Assembly (NCBI GenBank): GCA_023957335.1
Contig: JAMLHC010000001.1
Location: 454,017-518,016, forward strand
DNA length: 64,000 nt
DNA from: Bacteroidota bacterium
GTDB taxonomy: Bacteria > Bacteroidota > Bacteroidia > NS11-12g > UBA955
Direction: 5' to 3'
How positions within the stretch are numbered: position 1 is the first letter of the stretch; every line of letters begins with the position of its first letter. Positions 28,601 through 37,707 of this stretch are shown piece after piece. The notes under the pieces are model-generated. The model was not told the DNA's origin. It searched no databases and saw only the letters and a program-made list of their open reading frames with translations. Both the position numbers and the translations under genes were made by a program.

Positions 28601-31600
28601 AAGCTGCCAATATTGATTATATTGAAATCTGGATGATGGATCCTTTCAAATATGACCCAAACACATCTAACCACGGCAAACTCTACATAAATTTAGGCAA
28701 TATTTCCGAAGATATTCTGCCCGACAGAAGAAAGACCTATGAGAATGGTTTCCCAAAGAACGGAACAGACAGAGGTACCATAGACCCATCCACTTTTGGT
28801 TATGTGCCTCTTTTGCCTCAAATTAACTTTGCTTTTGACAACAATACAGAATCAAGACCCTTTCAGGACATAGGATTAGACGGGCTAACTGATGAAGAAG
28901 AGAGAAAGTTTTATAAAGACAAATTCTTAGACTCTCTTGCAAGTCATTTCGGAACAAATTCTATCATCTATAAAATTGCATCAGCGGATCCTTCGGGCGA
29001 TAATTACATGCACAACCGCGACCCGCTTTACGATGACAATAAAACAAATATCATAGACCGATACAAAAAATACAATAACCATCAAGGCAATTCAACATTA
29101 GAGTTATTACCTGACGGAAGCCCTAAATCATCCACAACTACGCCCGACTGTGAGGACATCAACAATGACTTCACCATGAATCAAAACGAGGATTATTTCC
29201 AATACAGTATTGACCTCTCACCCTCATCCATGAGAATCGGAAAAAACTTTATTACAGATTCTATTGTTACTGAAGTTGTGCTCAAAAACGGTCAAAAAGA
29301 CGACATTACATGGTATCAATTCAAAATTCCAATTAAAGAGTATAACAAAGTAGTAGGGAATATTTCAGATTTTAAATCCATTCGTTTCATGAGAATGTTT
29401 ATGAAAGGGTTTGAAGATTCTGTTATTTTGCGTATTGCACAACTTCAATTAATACGCTCTGATTGGAGGCGTAACCTTACCTCACTCAAAAATCCGGGAG
29501 TATCTCTGCCGGCTGACCCAAATGACAGAACCATATTTTCTGTTTCAACGGTCAATATAGAAGCAAACGGAAACAAACGACCATTCCCTTATACTACTCC
29601 CCCTAACACTCCTCGCGAGATTGACCCAATCACACCCGGTGCAGTCAAGAGAAACGAACAATCTATTGCACTTAACTACTGCAATTTGGCACCTGACGAT
29701 GCACGCGGTGCTTTCAAGACCATGAATCTTGACATCAGAAATTACAAAAATTTAAAAATGTTTGTCCATGCAGAAGGAACGGACTTGAAAGACAATGAGA
29801 TGACTGCTTTTATTCGTTTGGGTACTGATGTAGTCGGCAATTATTATGAATATGAAATTCCTTTGAAAGTGAGCGAACCTTTCAACTTTGCTTCAAATAA
29901 TATTTGGCCACTTGCCAATAATTTAGATTTTGCTCTTGACGAACTATACCGAACCAAGCAAGAACGTGCAAACTCAGGTTCACCGATGTCAAAACCTTTT
30001 GTGAGAAACATAGATGGCGGTGCCAGAATTACATTAATTGGACTTCCGGATTTGAGCAATGTCAGGGTTATTATGATTGGTATTCGCAACCGCTCCAACA
30101 GAGAACAATGCGGAGAAGTTTGGTTTAATGAACTCCGTGTAACCGACATTGCAAATAGTGGAGGCTGGGCAGCAACAGGAAGAATCGTGGCACAATTATC
30201 CGATTTTTCGACTGTAAATCTTTCAGGCAACATTAAAACTATTGGTTTTGGTGCTATTGACCAAAGGTTGAACCAAAGAAGCCTAACTAATCAATATCAG
30301 TATGATGTGAATTCTAATGTTGAACTCGGCAAATTCTTTCCTCAAAAACTGGGAATCACCATTCCAATGTTTATTGGCTATAATGAAAATATCATACGCC
30401 CCAAATTCAACCCTCTCAATCCTGATATTGAGCTGAGCACAACGCTTAGCACCATACACGATGCAGCCGAGAAAGACAGAGTAAAACAAGCGGCAGAAGA
30501 TTTCACCTCCCGATATAGCCTTAATTTTATCAATGTTCGGAAGAACCGCGTAGGAAACGCAAAACAAAAACCTTGGGATCTTGAGAATTTCAATGTCTCA
30601 TACTCTGTCCAAAAACTATATAGGAGGAATCAACAGATAGAAGAACAAATCCAAAATTCCTACAAAGGAAGCATCGGGTATATAGTGTCATTACAGCCCA
30701 AACCTTGGGAACCATTTAAAAAAATAAAGACTAAACATTTGCCCTTTATCAAAGATTTTAATCTGTATTTGTACCCTCAGTCTGCTAATATTCGCTTGGA
30801 TATAGACCGATATTATTCTGAATTACAAAACAGAAGCAATGATTTGTATAAAAACCCTACTCCCCGACTATTCGACAAAAATTTCACAATCAACCGATTC
30901 TACACACTTGGTTGGCAAATCAGCAGAAACCTAAAGTTTGATTACCAATCAACCGCAAACGGCAGAATTGGCGAGCCTATTGGTAGATTAGACACTGAAG
31001 CTAAGCGCGATTCGGTAAGACAAGAATTCTTTAATATGGGAACACTTTCGGGATTTAATCAAACCGCTAATATTACCTATACTGTTCCTATCAATAAAAT
31101 CAAATTTTTAGATTGGATTCAAGTTAATACCCGATACAGCGCTAACTTTGAATGGTTGCAACCTCCGCCTGCAGCGCCCGGATTGGGAAGCACCATCCAA
31201 AACTCTCGTACAATCAATGGTAACGCCACATTAAACCTTAGTACATTTTATAATAAATTCAAAATTTTCAAGAAACTCAATGCGCCTCCGGCAAGAAACA
31301 CCCGTCAAAATCCTCCAGCAAATTCAAAAACTGAAGATAAAAATGACAAAGATCAGCCCAAGGAGATGTCCGGTGCCACTAAGAATATTCTACGATTTGT
31401 GACAATGTTCAAACAAATCACTTTTAACTATACTTCTAATAACGGTATAGCACTTCCCGGATTCAACCAGGCTCCCGATTATTTCGGCAATGACTTTAAA
31501 ACCAACACACCCGGTTGGGATTTTATTTTGGGAGGACAAGACCCCTCTATTCGCTACCGCTTGGCTCAACAAGGATTCTTGTCAAATGATCCGCTACAGG

Positions 31601-32736
31601 CTAATTTCTATACACAACTGACCTCAAACACTATACAGAGTAAGATAACCGTAGAACCTATCAAGGATATGAGAATCGATTTTGATTTCAACCTGACCGA
31701 ATCTCGTAATATTCAATCCAATTTCAGATTTGACGCTGACTCCACCGGCACATTCAGAGATATCGGACTCAGAGAAGTAGGTCAATTTACGAGAAGTGGC
31801 ATATTCTGGAGAACAGCGTTTGATCAATTAGATGATAATAAAGAATCGAAAGTCTTCACTCAATTCAAAAATGACCGATATGTGATAGCCCAAAGATTAC
31901 AGAACCAAGACAACCGTGTTCAACACGGCTGGATGGACAGCACAACCAAATACCCTGTGGGTTATTCCCAAATCAGCCCTGATGTTTTAATTAACTCGTT
32001 CTATTCAGCTTATACCGGCAAAAACAATAGTAAAGTAGGTCTGGACATTTTCAAGAAGATGCCTCTCCCAAATTGGCGTTTGAGCTACAACGGGCTAAGC
32101 AAAATTGAACTATTTAAGAAATATTTCTCAAGTATCAGTATCACACACGCATACAACGGAACTTATTCTTTTTCAAATTACACCAGTGAACTTAGATACA
32201 GCAAAGAGGCTCAACCTGAAATAGGCAAAGATTTTGTTTCACAATATCAGATTGGAAGTGTTACTATTACTGAAAATTTTGCGCCTTTGGCGGGTATCAA
32301 TATTGCCATGAAAAACAACTGGAATTTCAGATTTGAATACCGAAAAACCAGAGCCGTTTCTTTATTGGTTGCAAACCAACAATTAACTGAAAACAGAAGA
32401 ACTGAGCTGAGTTTTGGTGCAGGTTTTAGAGCTAAAGAAGTGGTATTACCCATACGTTGGCGTGGACGGAGAATGTTTCTCAAGAATGACCTAAATTTCA
32501 TGCTGGATATTTCTTTGATGGATAATGTTATGATTAGAAGAGACCTGACTACACCACTTTCTGAACCTACACAAGGAAGCAACACTTTGTCAATCAGACC
32601 TACACTGGATTATATGGTGAACGACCATATTAACTTAAGCTTGTATCTTACTCATAGCAGAAATAAACCTAAGACATCCCAAGCCTTCCCTACTGCTTTG
32701 ACAGAGTTTGGAATCAAGATGAGATATAATTTATAA
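25639..32736 (+). CDS. sprA: T9SS translocon protein SprA (Sov)
   Basis: Giant outer-membrane beta-barrel that forms the protein-conducting channel of the type IX secretion system; in gliding species it is also needed for motility. The 2,365-aa length is right for the family. The start is a GTG at 25639 with a hydrophobic signal (TFFICFFFLFITKSFGFA). Family blocks include LELTLGMNINR-like sequence near residue 170, the ISYIDDFEAAE segment near residue 830, VWFNELRVTDIANSGGWAATGR near 1495, and strand-rich sequence to a C-terminal FGIKMRYNL. Exported substrates are evident in the same window: the type B protein at 12.8 kb and the type A proteins at 40-57 kb. It is downstream of ruvA and may share its transcript. 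Confidence 0.96.
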   Translation: MKRQLLKVLLPQIASKGNSKALSSYIRLCTFFICFFFLFITKSFGFAGDSTSNDSNNLRFPISKNGKGSGIDLPNPENIKEEVNFNSATGKYEIRRKVGDRYLPGVRELTRQEYMEEYSKKINRDYFQSQGRAQNFARGGSSKSPGLGILPNLTKFMGNGLIEIQPTGTAELTLGMNINRVKNPNFSVRMQKPPPQLIFDQNLQLGVTGNIGDRIKIGIKYDTKATFDFENQTNLNWVGKEDDILKKIELGNISMPLNSSLIQGGSSLFGIRTEMQFGRLTWSALFSQNKGQRTEQSVSNGAQTTTFNIQADMYEQNRHFFLSQYFFDNYDNALANLPIINSGVVINRVEVWVTNKGGMFENTRDVVAFMDLAESKPYNNNVSTNNSIPYPSNEFNSVYPTLASSNQARRASTSIDGITAAIPSFEPGFDYEFVNGARKLNENEYTLNTRLGYISLNQSLNNDEVLGVAFEYTYNGQVYKVGEFSSEVAQDVDSRVLFLKMLKSTTVRTKIPMWHLMMKNIYSLNTNNLNLEEFYFDVVYADDPSGADLNYLPVENIPGISGGVPLLRLFNLDRINRQQEAKPDGVFDAIDGITINRQRGQVIFPVAEPFGSFLKSKFGKDSLLAEKYTFDALYDSTRSLATQDVLKNKFFLKGKYKGSSSAEIMLNAMNVPPGSVQVFANGNKLKEGSDYIVDYNVGKVTIINQGILSSGANITVSSENQTMFNTQQKTLIGSRFDYAVNKKLNLGGTIMHMYERPLTPKTSIGEDPLMNTIFGFDGIYNSKSRFLTKLVDKIPFIETKEESSILIQAEYARLIPGKPRSIEKKGERGISYIDDFEAAEVPFELRQPMNWKLASIPQKQPDLFPEWDNSLTDKSSWLNYRGLIAWYSVDPTFYRNDKNTPQHIKDDIEMQSNHYMREITVKEVFQNKELQQGVPNILPTLDIAFFPNTRGPYNYNSKTFDLNPNGTFNNPSQTWGGIMRKIETNDFEAANIDYIEIWMMDPFKYDPNTSNHGKLYINLGNISEDILPDRRKTYENGFPKNGTDRGTIDPSTFGYVPLLPQINFAFDNNTESRPFQDIGLDGLTDEEERKFYKDKFLDSLASHFGTNSIIYKIASADPSGDNYMHNRDPLYDDNKTNIIDRYKKYNNHQGNSTLELLPDGSPKSSTTTPDCEDINNDFTMNQNEDYFQYSIDLSPSSMRIGKNFITDSIVTEVVLKNGQKDDITWYQFKIPIKEYNKVVGNISDFKSIRFMRMFMKGFEDSVILRIAQLQLIRSDWRRNLTSLKNPGVSLPADPNDRTIFSVSTVNIEANGNKRPFPYTTPPNTPREIDPITPGAVKRNEQSIALNYCNLAPDDARGAFKTMNLDIRNYKNLKMFVHAEGTDLKDNEMTAFIRLGTDVVGNYYEYEIPLKVSEPFNFASNNIWPLANNLDFALDELYRTKQERANSGSPMSKPFVRNIDGGARITLIGLPDLSNVRVIMIGIRNRSNREQCGEVWFNELRVTDIANSGGWAATGRIVAQLSDFSTVNLSGNIKTIGFGAIDQRLNQRSLTNQYQYDVNSNVELGKFFPQKLGITIPMFIGYNENIIRPKFNPLNPDIELSTTLSTIHDAAEKDRVKQAAEDFTSRYSLNFINVRKNRVGNAKQKPWDLENFNVSYSVQKLYRRNQQIEEQIQNSYKGSIGYIVSLQPKPWEPFKKIKTKHLPFIKDFNLYLYPQSANIRLDIDRYYSELQNRSNDLYKNPTPRLFDKNFTINRFYTLGWQISRNLKFDYQSTANGRIGEPIGRLDTEAKRDSVRQEFFNMGTLSGFNQTANITYTVPINKIKFLDWIQVNTRYSANFEWLQPPPAAPGLGSTIQNSRTINGNATLNLSTFYNKFKIFKKLNAPPARNTRQNPPANSKTEDKNDKDQPKEMSGATKNILRFVTMFKQITFNYTSNNGIALPGFNQAPDYFGNDFKTNTPGWDFILGGQDPSIRYRLAQQGFLSNDPLQANFYTQLTSNTIQSKITVEPIKDMRIDFDFNLTESRNIQSNFRFDADSTGTFRDIGLREVGQFTRSGIFWRTAFDQLDDNKESKVFTQFKNDRYVIAQRLQNQDNRVQHGWMDSTTKYPVGYSQISPDVLINSFYSAYTGKNNSKVGLDIFKKMPLPNWRLSYNGLSKIELFKKYFSSISITHAYNGTYSFSNYTSELRYSKEAQPEIGKDFVSQYQIGSVTITENFAPLAGINIAMKNNWNFRFEYRKTRAVSLLVANQQLTENRRTELSFGAGFRAKEVVLPIRWRGRRMFLKNDLNFMLDISLMDNVMIRRDLTTPLSEPTQGSNTLSIRPTLDYMVNDHINLSLYLTHSRNKPKTSQAFPTALTEFGIKMRYNL

Positions 32737-32777
32737 TTGCAGGTAATATCGAAGTCCAAAGACCCGCAATTTCCTTA

Positions 32778-33560
32778 TTAGTAGTGATACACTCCTGAAA
32801 ACACTTCTACTGCCGGTCCTATCAATCGAATATTGTCGTAACCTTTACTTGTTTTATTGAAAGACACACTGAGTTTGCCACCTGGCGTATGAATAGAAAC
32901 CTCGTGTTGTCCTAAGCCAAATTTTGCATTCTCAGATTGTGCCAGAGCACAAGCAGTTACACCGGTTCCACAACTCAATGTCTCATCTTCTACCCCTCGT
33001 TCATAAGTGCGTACTGCAATTTCATTATCATTCAAAATATGAACAAAATTCACATTTATACCTTTGTCTTTATACTCAGGCGCATATCGCACTTTGTGAG
33101 CTTCTGTAACAAGATTGACAGAATGAACATCTTCAACAAAGCGGACATAATGCGGAGAACCCGTGTCTAAAACCAAATCTGATTCATGAGTTAAAACATT
33201 ATTGACATCATTCATTTGTAGTGAAACAATGCCCTGAGGCATAATCAACGCTTGATGTTCTCCATCAATAGCAAGGAAATTCAATACTTCATTTTTACCC
33301 AAACCCATTTTATGAGCAAAAGCAGCCAGACAACGTCCACCGTTACCACACATTGTGCTTTCATTTCCGTCTGAGTTGTAATAGACCATTTTGAAGTCAT
33401 ACCCTGTGAGTTGTTCAAGCAGCATAAGCCCATCTGCTCCGATTCCAAAGCGTCTGTCACATATTTGTTTAACAGGGAGTTTGTTTATTTGCTTAAAACG
33501 GTTGTCTATAATCACAAAATCATTTCCCGTCCCCTGATATTTATAAAAATCAATTTTCAT
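32778..33560 (-). CDS. dapF: Diaminopimelate epimerase
   Basis: Interconverts LL- and meso-diaminopimelate for lysine and peptidoglycan synthesis. The 260-aa product has both catalytic cysteines at family positions: C71 in STMCGNGGRC and C197 in TLSCGTGVTAC. The start YQGTGNDFVIIDNR is also diagnostic. Its first 11 bp overlap the end of the anti-sigma gene, so it is translated as the third gene of a sigma / anti-sigma / dapF operon. That is an unusual setting for a housekeeping enzyme and ties its expression to this regulator or to read-through. Confidence 0.97.
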   Translation of the reverse strand: MKIDFYKYQGTGNDFVIIDNRFKQINKLPVKQICDRRFGIGADGLMLLEQLTGYDFKMVYYNSDGNESTMCGNGGRCLAAFAHKMGLGKNEVLNFLAIDGEHQALIMPQGIVSLQMNDVNNVLTHESDLVLDTGSPHYVRFVEDVHSVNLVTEAHKVRYAPEYKDKGINVNFVHILNDNEIAVRTYERGVEDETLSCGTGVTACALAQSENAKFGLGQHEVSIHTPGGKLSVSFNKTSKGYDNIRLIGPAVEVFSGVYHY

Positions 33561-34554
33561 TTAGATGAATCAGCTCGTTAATAAAACTTGTCTCTCTGGA
33601 TGTTTTGTATGGTTGATAATCTCTGGCAGGTTTAATAATATAGGCTTGTTTATTCCCCAAAACAATCAACTCTCTTTGTTCATTCACAAACACCGCTCTG
33701 ATTTCGCTTGGTATTAACCCATAAATCTCTGCTGTAGCTGAATTACCTGTAATAACAAACTTTCCAACTTTAGAGTTAAGCGGTGATTTCCAAATTTGCA
33801 TATTAACGTGTATATATTCTTCTTCACCTTTTTTATCATTGTCTTCGAGTGATTCGTTTGTAATTTTCAAAGCATTATAAACAGAATCAAGTAACAACTG
33901 ACCGGTTACTACATTTTCTTCCCCTTGGTCGGCTTTTGCCGGAACAGGCGCTGCAAATCCTGCACTTTTAGAAAGAGTGCCTCCACTTGCAATATCAGCA
34001 GAAATTGAATCATTCAAGTCCTGCGTTGCCGCAATCGTATTTTCTTCGATTTGCTCTTCAGTGAGACTATCTTCTCGCAAGCTATCATCTTCATTGGCAG
34101 CCATAAGTTGATTGAGCGAATCGTCCGTTACTTCTGTATTTGAGCTTTTGGGAGTTGACTTCTTTTGCTTGGCTTGAGGCTCCGCGCGAGGGCTATCCTC
34201 CATCGCAATCGCGGGCTGTGAGTCTTGGGAAGGAAGTAGTTTCTTACCCAGATTACTTTCAAACACAAAATACAAACCCAAAAAGAAAATAAGCACTGCA
34301 GCAGCAGCCATGGTGCCTTTCTTGCCCCAAATATTTTGAATATATTTGACCTCGCCTTCCTTTGCAATCTTTCTTTTCAACTCCTCTCTTGCATGCGTCC
34401 TAATGCCATCCACCAAAGTTGAATACATCTCAAAATCTCTTTTGAATTCTTCATCTGTAGCAAGCTTTTGTTCAAAGGCAGTTTTTTCTTGTTCGGATAA
34501 ATTGCCCTTCAGATATTCATCAAATAACGATATGTCTTTTTCGGTAAAATTCAT
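33550..34554 (-). CDS. Putative membrane-bound anti-sigma factor
   Basis: A 334-aa single-pass membrane protein. The N-terminal 80 residues are a cytoplasmic acidic helical region (LFDEYLKGNLSEQEKTAFEQKLATDEEF) like the N-terminus of many Bacteroidota anti-sigma or zinc-finger-less regulators. A transmembrane segment follows (AAAAVLIFFLGLYFVF, about residues 82-97), then a Ser/Asp/Glu-rich linker and a C-terminal periplasmic domain (YIHVNMQIWKSPLNSKVGKFVITGN). It starts 3 bp after the sigma factor stop and overlaps dapF, so position supports the anti-sigma role. No named domain is certain. Confidence 0.72.
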   Translation of the reverse strand: MNFTEKDISLFDEYLKGNLSEQEKTAFEQKLATDEEFKRDFEMYSTLVDGIRTHAREELKRKIAKEGEVKYIQNIWGKKGTMAAAAVLIFFLGLYFVFESNLGKKLLPSQDSQPAIAMEDSPRAEPQAKQKKSTPKSSNTEVTDDSLNQLMAANEDDSLREDSLTEEQIEENTIAATQDLNDSISADIASGGTLSKSAGFAAPVPAKADQGEENVVTGQLLLDSVYNALKITNESLEDNDKKGEEEYIHVNMQIWKSPLNSKVGKFVITGNSATAEIYGLIPSEIRAVFVNEQRELIVLGNKQAYIIKPARDYQPYKTSRETSFINELIHLNEN

Positions 34555-34557
34555 TTC

Positions 34558-35127
34558 TTATTCAAAAAAATCCGAACTGTTATAATTTTCTTCAAACAAA
34601 GATTGCAACTTCTTAAAACATTGGTATTTCTTACTTTTGACCACATCTGCATTTGCAAACTGCATGATTTCAGCAATTTTTTTGGTTTCTAAATCTTTAA
34701 AATAAAATAGGGTAAGAATCTGTTTGCATCCGTCATCCAATCTATCCATCATTTGTCCTACTATTTTAAGTTTTTCGTTTCCAAAATCCTGATGATAGCC
34801 TATTCTTAGAGCCGTTACCTTTTCATTATCAAAGTCAATACGGTTATTTTTATTCAATTTTTTCAACCACATATTTTTGACAATAGCCATCAAATAGGTT
34901 GACAAGCGGGATGTAAGCTCAAAATTCGTTTCTCTGACCTTTTCCCACACCACAACAACTGCTTCTTGCAAAACATCTTCGGCATCTTCTGCCTTACCAT
35001 TATTTCGCATGATATAGTTGCGTACCATTGAATAGTTGTCTTTATATAATTGCACCAATGCCTTGTCATTCCCCATTCTGAGTTCTTCAAACAGGTTTTG
35101 TTCACTTAATCTTTTCTCAAGAGGCAT
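34558..35127 (-). CDS. ECF-type RNA polymerase sigma factor
   Basis: A 189-aa sigma-70 family protein of the extracytoplasmic-function group. Region 2 is visible (DNYSMVRNYIMRNNGKAEDAEDVLQEAVVVVWEKV), including the DVLQEA core-binding segment. Region 4 has LFYFKDLETKKIAEIM and ANADVVKSKKYQCFKKL as the helix-turn-helix for the -35 element. It heads an operon with the membrane protein and dapF, and a Bacteroidota-type promoter lies about 30 bp upstream. The target regulon is unknown. Confidence 0.92.
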   Translation of the reverse strand: MPLEKRLSEQNLFEELRMGNDKALVQLYKDNYSMVRNYIMRNNGKAEDAEDVLQEAVVVVWEKVRETNFELTSRLSTYLMAIVKNMWLKKLNKNNRIDFDNEKVTALRIGYHQDFGNEKLKIVGQMMDRLDDGCKQILTLFYFKDLETKKIAEIMQFANADVVKSKKYQCFKKLQSLFEENYNSSDFFE

Positions 35128-35157
35128 TGTGACTTGCTTTTAATTCGTATTGACCGA

Positions 35158-35187
35158 CAAAGGTAAACAAGGAAACTTTCATGGCAA
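35158..35187 (-). promoter_or_regulatory. Promoter of the sigma / anti-sigma / dapF operon
   Basis: On the minus strand, TTG (35187-35185), a 19-bp spacer and TACCTTTG (35165-35158) match the Bacteroidota -33/-7 pattern. The predicted start gives a leader of roughly 25 nt before the ATG at 35127. Confidence 0.55.
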
Positions 35188-35294
35188 CAATAGGATTAAT
35201 TATTTTGAAAGTACAAATTTTATCCATGAACGCTTTAAGAAAGGAATAATTTTTGACTAATTTAGTCCGTTAGAAAACAACAATCAATTATACA

Positions 35295-36782
35295 ATGAAA
35301 AAGATACTTAGCTTTCTTGCAGCAGGAATCATCGGAGGTTTAGTAGCCTTAGGGGTTTACAATTTTTTTGAAAAACCTTCCCAAATTAATTCTTCCGTAT
35401 TAGACAATGAACAACGTGCATTGGCGTTTGCGGCACTTCAAAATACCCAAACAGGATCGGGATTTGACTTTGTTCAGGCTGCCGAACTGTCCACCCCCAG
35501 TGTGGTTTACATCAAAACAACCATAGAACCTCGCCAAGCCAATAGCCGAAACAATCAGGATGGCAATGCTCCATTCCCTGACTTTTTTGATTTCTTTGGT
35601 GAACACGGGTTCAAATTTGATGTTCCACAAGGACCTCAGGGTGCAAGCGGGTCGGGCGTCATCATCACCGCAGATGGCTATATAGCCACAAACAATCACG
35701 TAGTTCAAGATGCCGACAAAATAGAAGTAACTTTGAACGACAAAAGAACTTATGTAGCAGACCTTGTCGGCACAGACCCTACAACAGATTTAGCCCTTTT
35801 AAAAATCAATGAAAAAGAGTTGCCTTTCATGCCTACCGGCAATTCTGATTCTATGAAAGTAGGCGAATGGGTAATTGCCGTTGGAAATCCTATGAACCTG
35901 AGCTCAACCGTTACTGCCGGAATTATTTCCGCAAAAGGAAGAAGTTTGAATCTACTTCGTACAAACAACAATCAATACGCCATCGAAAACTTCATCCAAA
36001 CCGATGCAGCCATTAACCCCGGAAATAGCGGTGGAGCCTTAGTAAACACAAAGGGTGAACTCATCGGAATCAATACGGCTATTGCTTCTCAGACAGGTAG
36101 TTTTATTGGATATGGATTCGCCATTCCCATCAATTTGGCAAAAAAAGTATTGGATGACATTAAGGAGTTTGGCGGAGTGCAAAGAGGTTTGCTTGGTGTT
36201 TCGATTCAGGATATTACAAGCGAACTTGCCGAAAAAGAACATATCAGAGGACTCAAAGGAGTTTATGTACATGATGTAATGGATCAAAGTGCTGCCAAAA
36301 AAGCCGGCATTAAAGTGGGTGACATTATACTTAAAATCAACAATAAGGACGTAAATTCAAGTTCTGCTTTGCAGGAAGAGGTTGGCAAATACCGCCCGGG
36401 TGATAAAATCGAATTGCTTATCAACAGAAATGGCGAAACTAAAACTGTTACAGCAACACTACTCAACAAAGACGGAAACAGCAAACCCCAAGTATATGAA
36501 GCTCAAAATCAAAATGAAGCCTTTGGTTTAGTGCTTGAAAATATTAATAAAAAAGACCTGGAAAAACTCAACCTGACCAACGGTGTAAGGGTTGTTGACG
36601 TAAAAAAAGGTGCTTTTGCAGGCAAATTACAAAAAGGCTTTATTATCACATCTATTGACAAAGCCAAAGTTTACTCCGTGAACAATGCAATTGCATTATT
36701 ACAAAACAAAAAAGGCGGAATATTGATAGAGGGTAAAAACACAAAAGGAGAAACAGAAGTTGTCGGAGTCTTAGTTGACTAA
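35295..36782 (+). CDS. HtrA/DegP-type serine protease with two PDZ domains
   Basis: Periplasmic quality-control protease of 495 aa, anchored or secreted by an N-terminal hydrophobic segment (LSFLAAGIIGGLVALGVYNFF). The trypsin-like domain carries the triad H135 (TNNHVV), D165 (TTDLALLK) and S245 (NPGNSGGAL). The first PDZ domain follows near residues 295-395 (RGLLGVSIQDI, AGIKVGDIILKINNKDV) and the second near 410-495 (GVRVVDVKKGAFAGKLQKGFIITSI). It is divergent from the sigma factor operon, with 167 bp between starts, and ends at a terminator. Confidence 0.95.
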   Translation: MKKILSFLAAGIIGGLVALGVYNFFEKPSQINSSVLDNEQRALAFAALQNTQTGSGFDFVQAAELSTPSVVYIKTTIEPRQANSRNNQDGNAPFPDFFDFFGEHGFKFDVPQGPQGASGSGVIITADGYIATNNHVVQDADKIEVTLNDKRTYVADLVGTDPTTDLALLKINEKELPFMPTGNSDSMKVGEWVIAVGNPMNLSSTVTAGIISAKGRSLNLLRTNNNQYAIENFIQTDAAINPGNSGGALVNTKGELIGINTAIASQTGSFIGYGFAIPINLAKKVLDDIKEFGGVQRGLLGVSIQDITSELAEKEHIRGLKGVYVHDVMDQSAAKKAGIKVGDIILKINNKDVNSSSALQEEVGKYRPGDKIELLINRNGETKTVTATLLNKDGNSKPQVYEAQNQNEAFGLVLENINKKDLEKLNLTNGVRVVDVKKGAFAGKLQKGFIITSIDKAKVYSVNNAIALLQNKKGGILIEGKNTKGETEVVGVLVD

Positions 36783-36805
36783 TGCATACCATAATTAATT
36801 TTTTC

Positions 36806-36842
36806 AAATCCTGTTCGTGAATTTCGGACAGGATTTTTTTGT
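36806..36842. terminator. Rho-independent terminator after the HtrA gene
   Basis: AAATCCTGT and ACAGGATTT pair around a loop whose edges can pair further (TCG/CGG), followed by a T run. It lies in the 69-bp gap between the convergent HtrA and prmC genes; only the plus-strand side has a long T tract. Confidence 0.85.
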
Positions 36843-36851
36843 GTTCTTTGA

Positions 36852-37706
36852 TTATTGCTTAGCAATCTTCCAAAACCTTTCCTTAGCACTCATGTCTTTG
36901 ATAATCTCAGACACAAAACCGGCTTGTATCCCCATTACTTTGTTTTGTTGTGCATAGAGAGGGTTAATTTCACAAAGCATAACACCCTGTGGCTTTAGAT
37001 ACTGTTTTGCCATAGTCAAAAGTGCTTTATAAAAAATCAATGCGTCTTCACCTTCGGCAAAAAGAGCGATATGGGGTTCAAAGTCTAACACGGATGGCGA
37101 CATCTCTCCGGCTTCTTGTCGGGTTATATAGGGCGGATTAGATAGAATCAAATCAAACTGAGGATTGTCCTGCAGTGTTGCGGTTTGCAACAAGTCATGT
37201 TGAAGAAAATGAATTCCATGCGATTTGCCAAAAATATCAACAGCATTGCTTTCAGCGGTATGCAAGGCATCCATGCTGATATCTGTTGCCCAAATTTCTG
37301 CATTAGGAAATAATTTCTTAACCCCCAAAGCGATGCATGCACTACCTGTACAAAAATCAATGACTTTGATAGCTTGCTCATTAACAAAAAGACTTTGTGC
37401 TAACAAAACTAACTCCTCTGTTTCCGGTCGTGGAATTAATACTGAAGCATTAACACTGAGTTTCATATTCATGAAATATGTATATCCCAACACGTATTGC
37501 AAAGGTTCGGAATTGGATAGTCTTTCCAGACACTTTTCAAAATGCTGACTCTGCTGCATGTCAGGCTGAATATTGGCAAAACGAAGTTTAACCAGCGTTT
37601 CGCAAGCTAATTCTTCAATCAAGCGTTTGGCAATAGGTTGTGCATCTTCAAGCCCTCTTAATTGCCGGCAAGCCTTTTCATACAAATCATACCATGTAGG
37701 CAACAT
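36852..37706 (-). CDS. prmC: Peptide chain release factor N5-glutamine methyltransferase PrmC
   Basis: Methylates the GGQ glutamine of release factors. The 284-aa product has the helical N-terminal domain, the PLQYVLGYTYF linker typical of the family, the SAM-binding motif VIDFCTGSACIAL, ATDIS for the ribose-binding acid and the catalytic NPPY motif (LILSNPPYI). It starts 1 bp after the feoB stop, so it is the third gene of the feoA-feoB-prmC transcript. Confidence 0.95.
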   Translation of the reverse strand: MLPTWYDLYEKACRQLRGLEDAQPIAKRLIEELACETLVKLRFANIQPDMQQSQHFEKCLERLSNSEPLQYVLGYTYFMNMKLSVNASVLIPRPETEELVLLAQSLFVNEQAIKVIDFCTGSACIALGVKKLFPNAEIWATDISMDALHTAESNAVDIFGKSHGIHFLQHDLLQTATLQDNPQFDLILSNPPYITRQEAGEMSPSVLDFEPHIALFAEGEDALIFYKALLTMAKQYLKPQGVMLCEINPLYAQQNKVMGIQAGFVSEIIKDMSAKERFWKIAKQ

Positions 37707-37707
37707 T

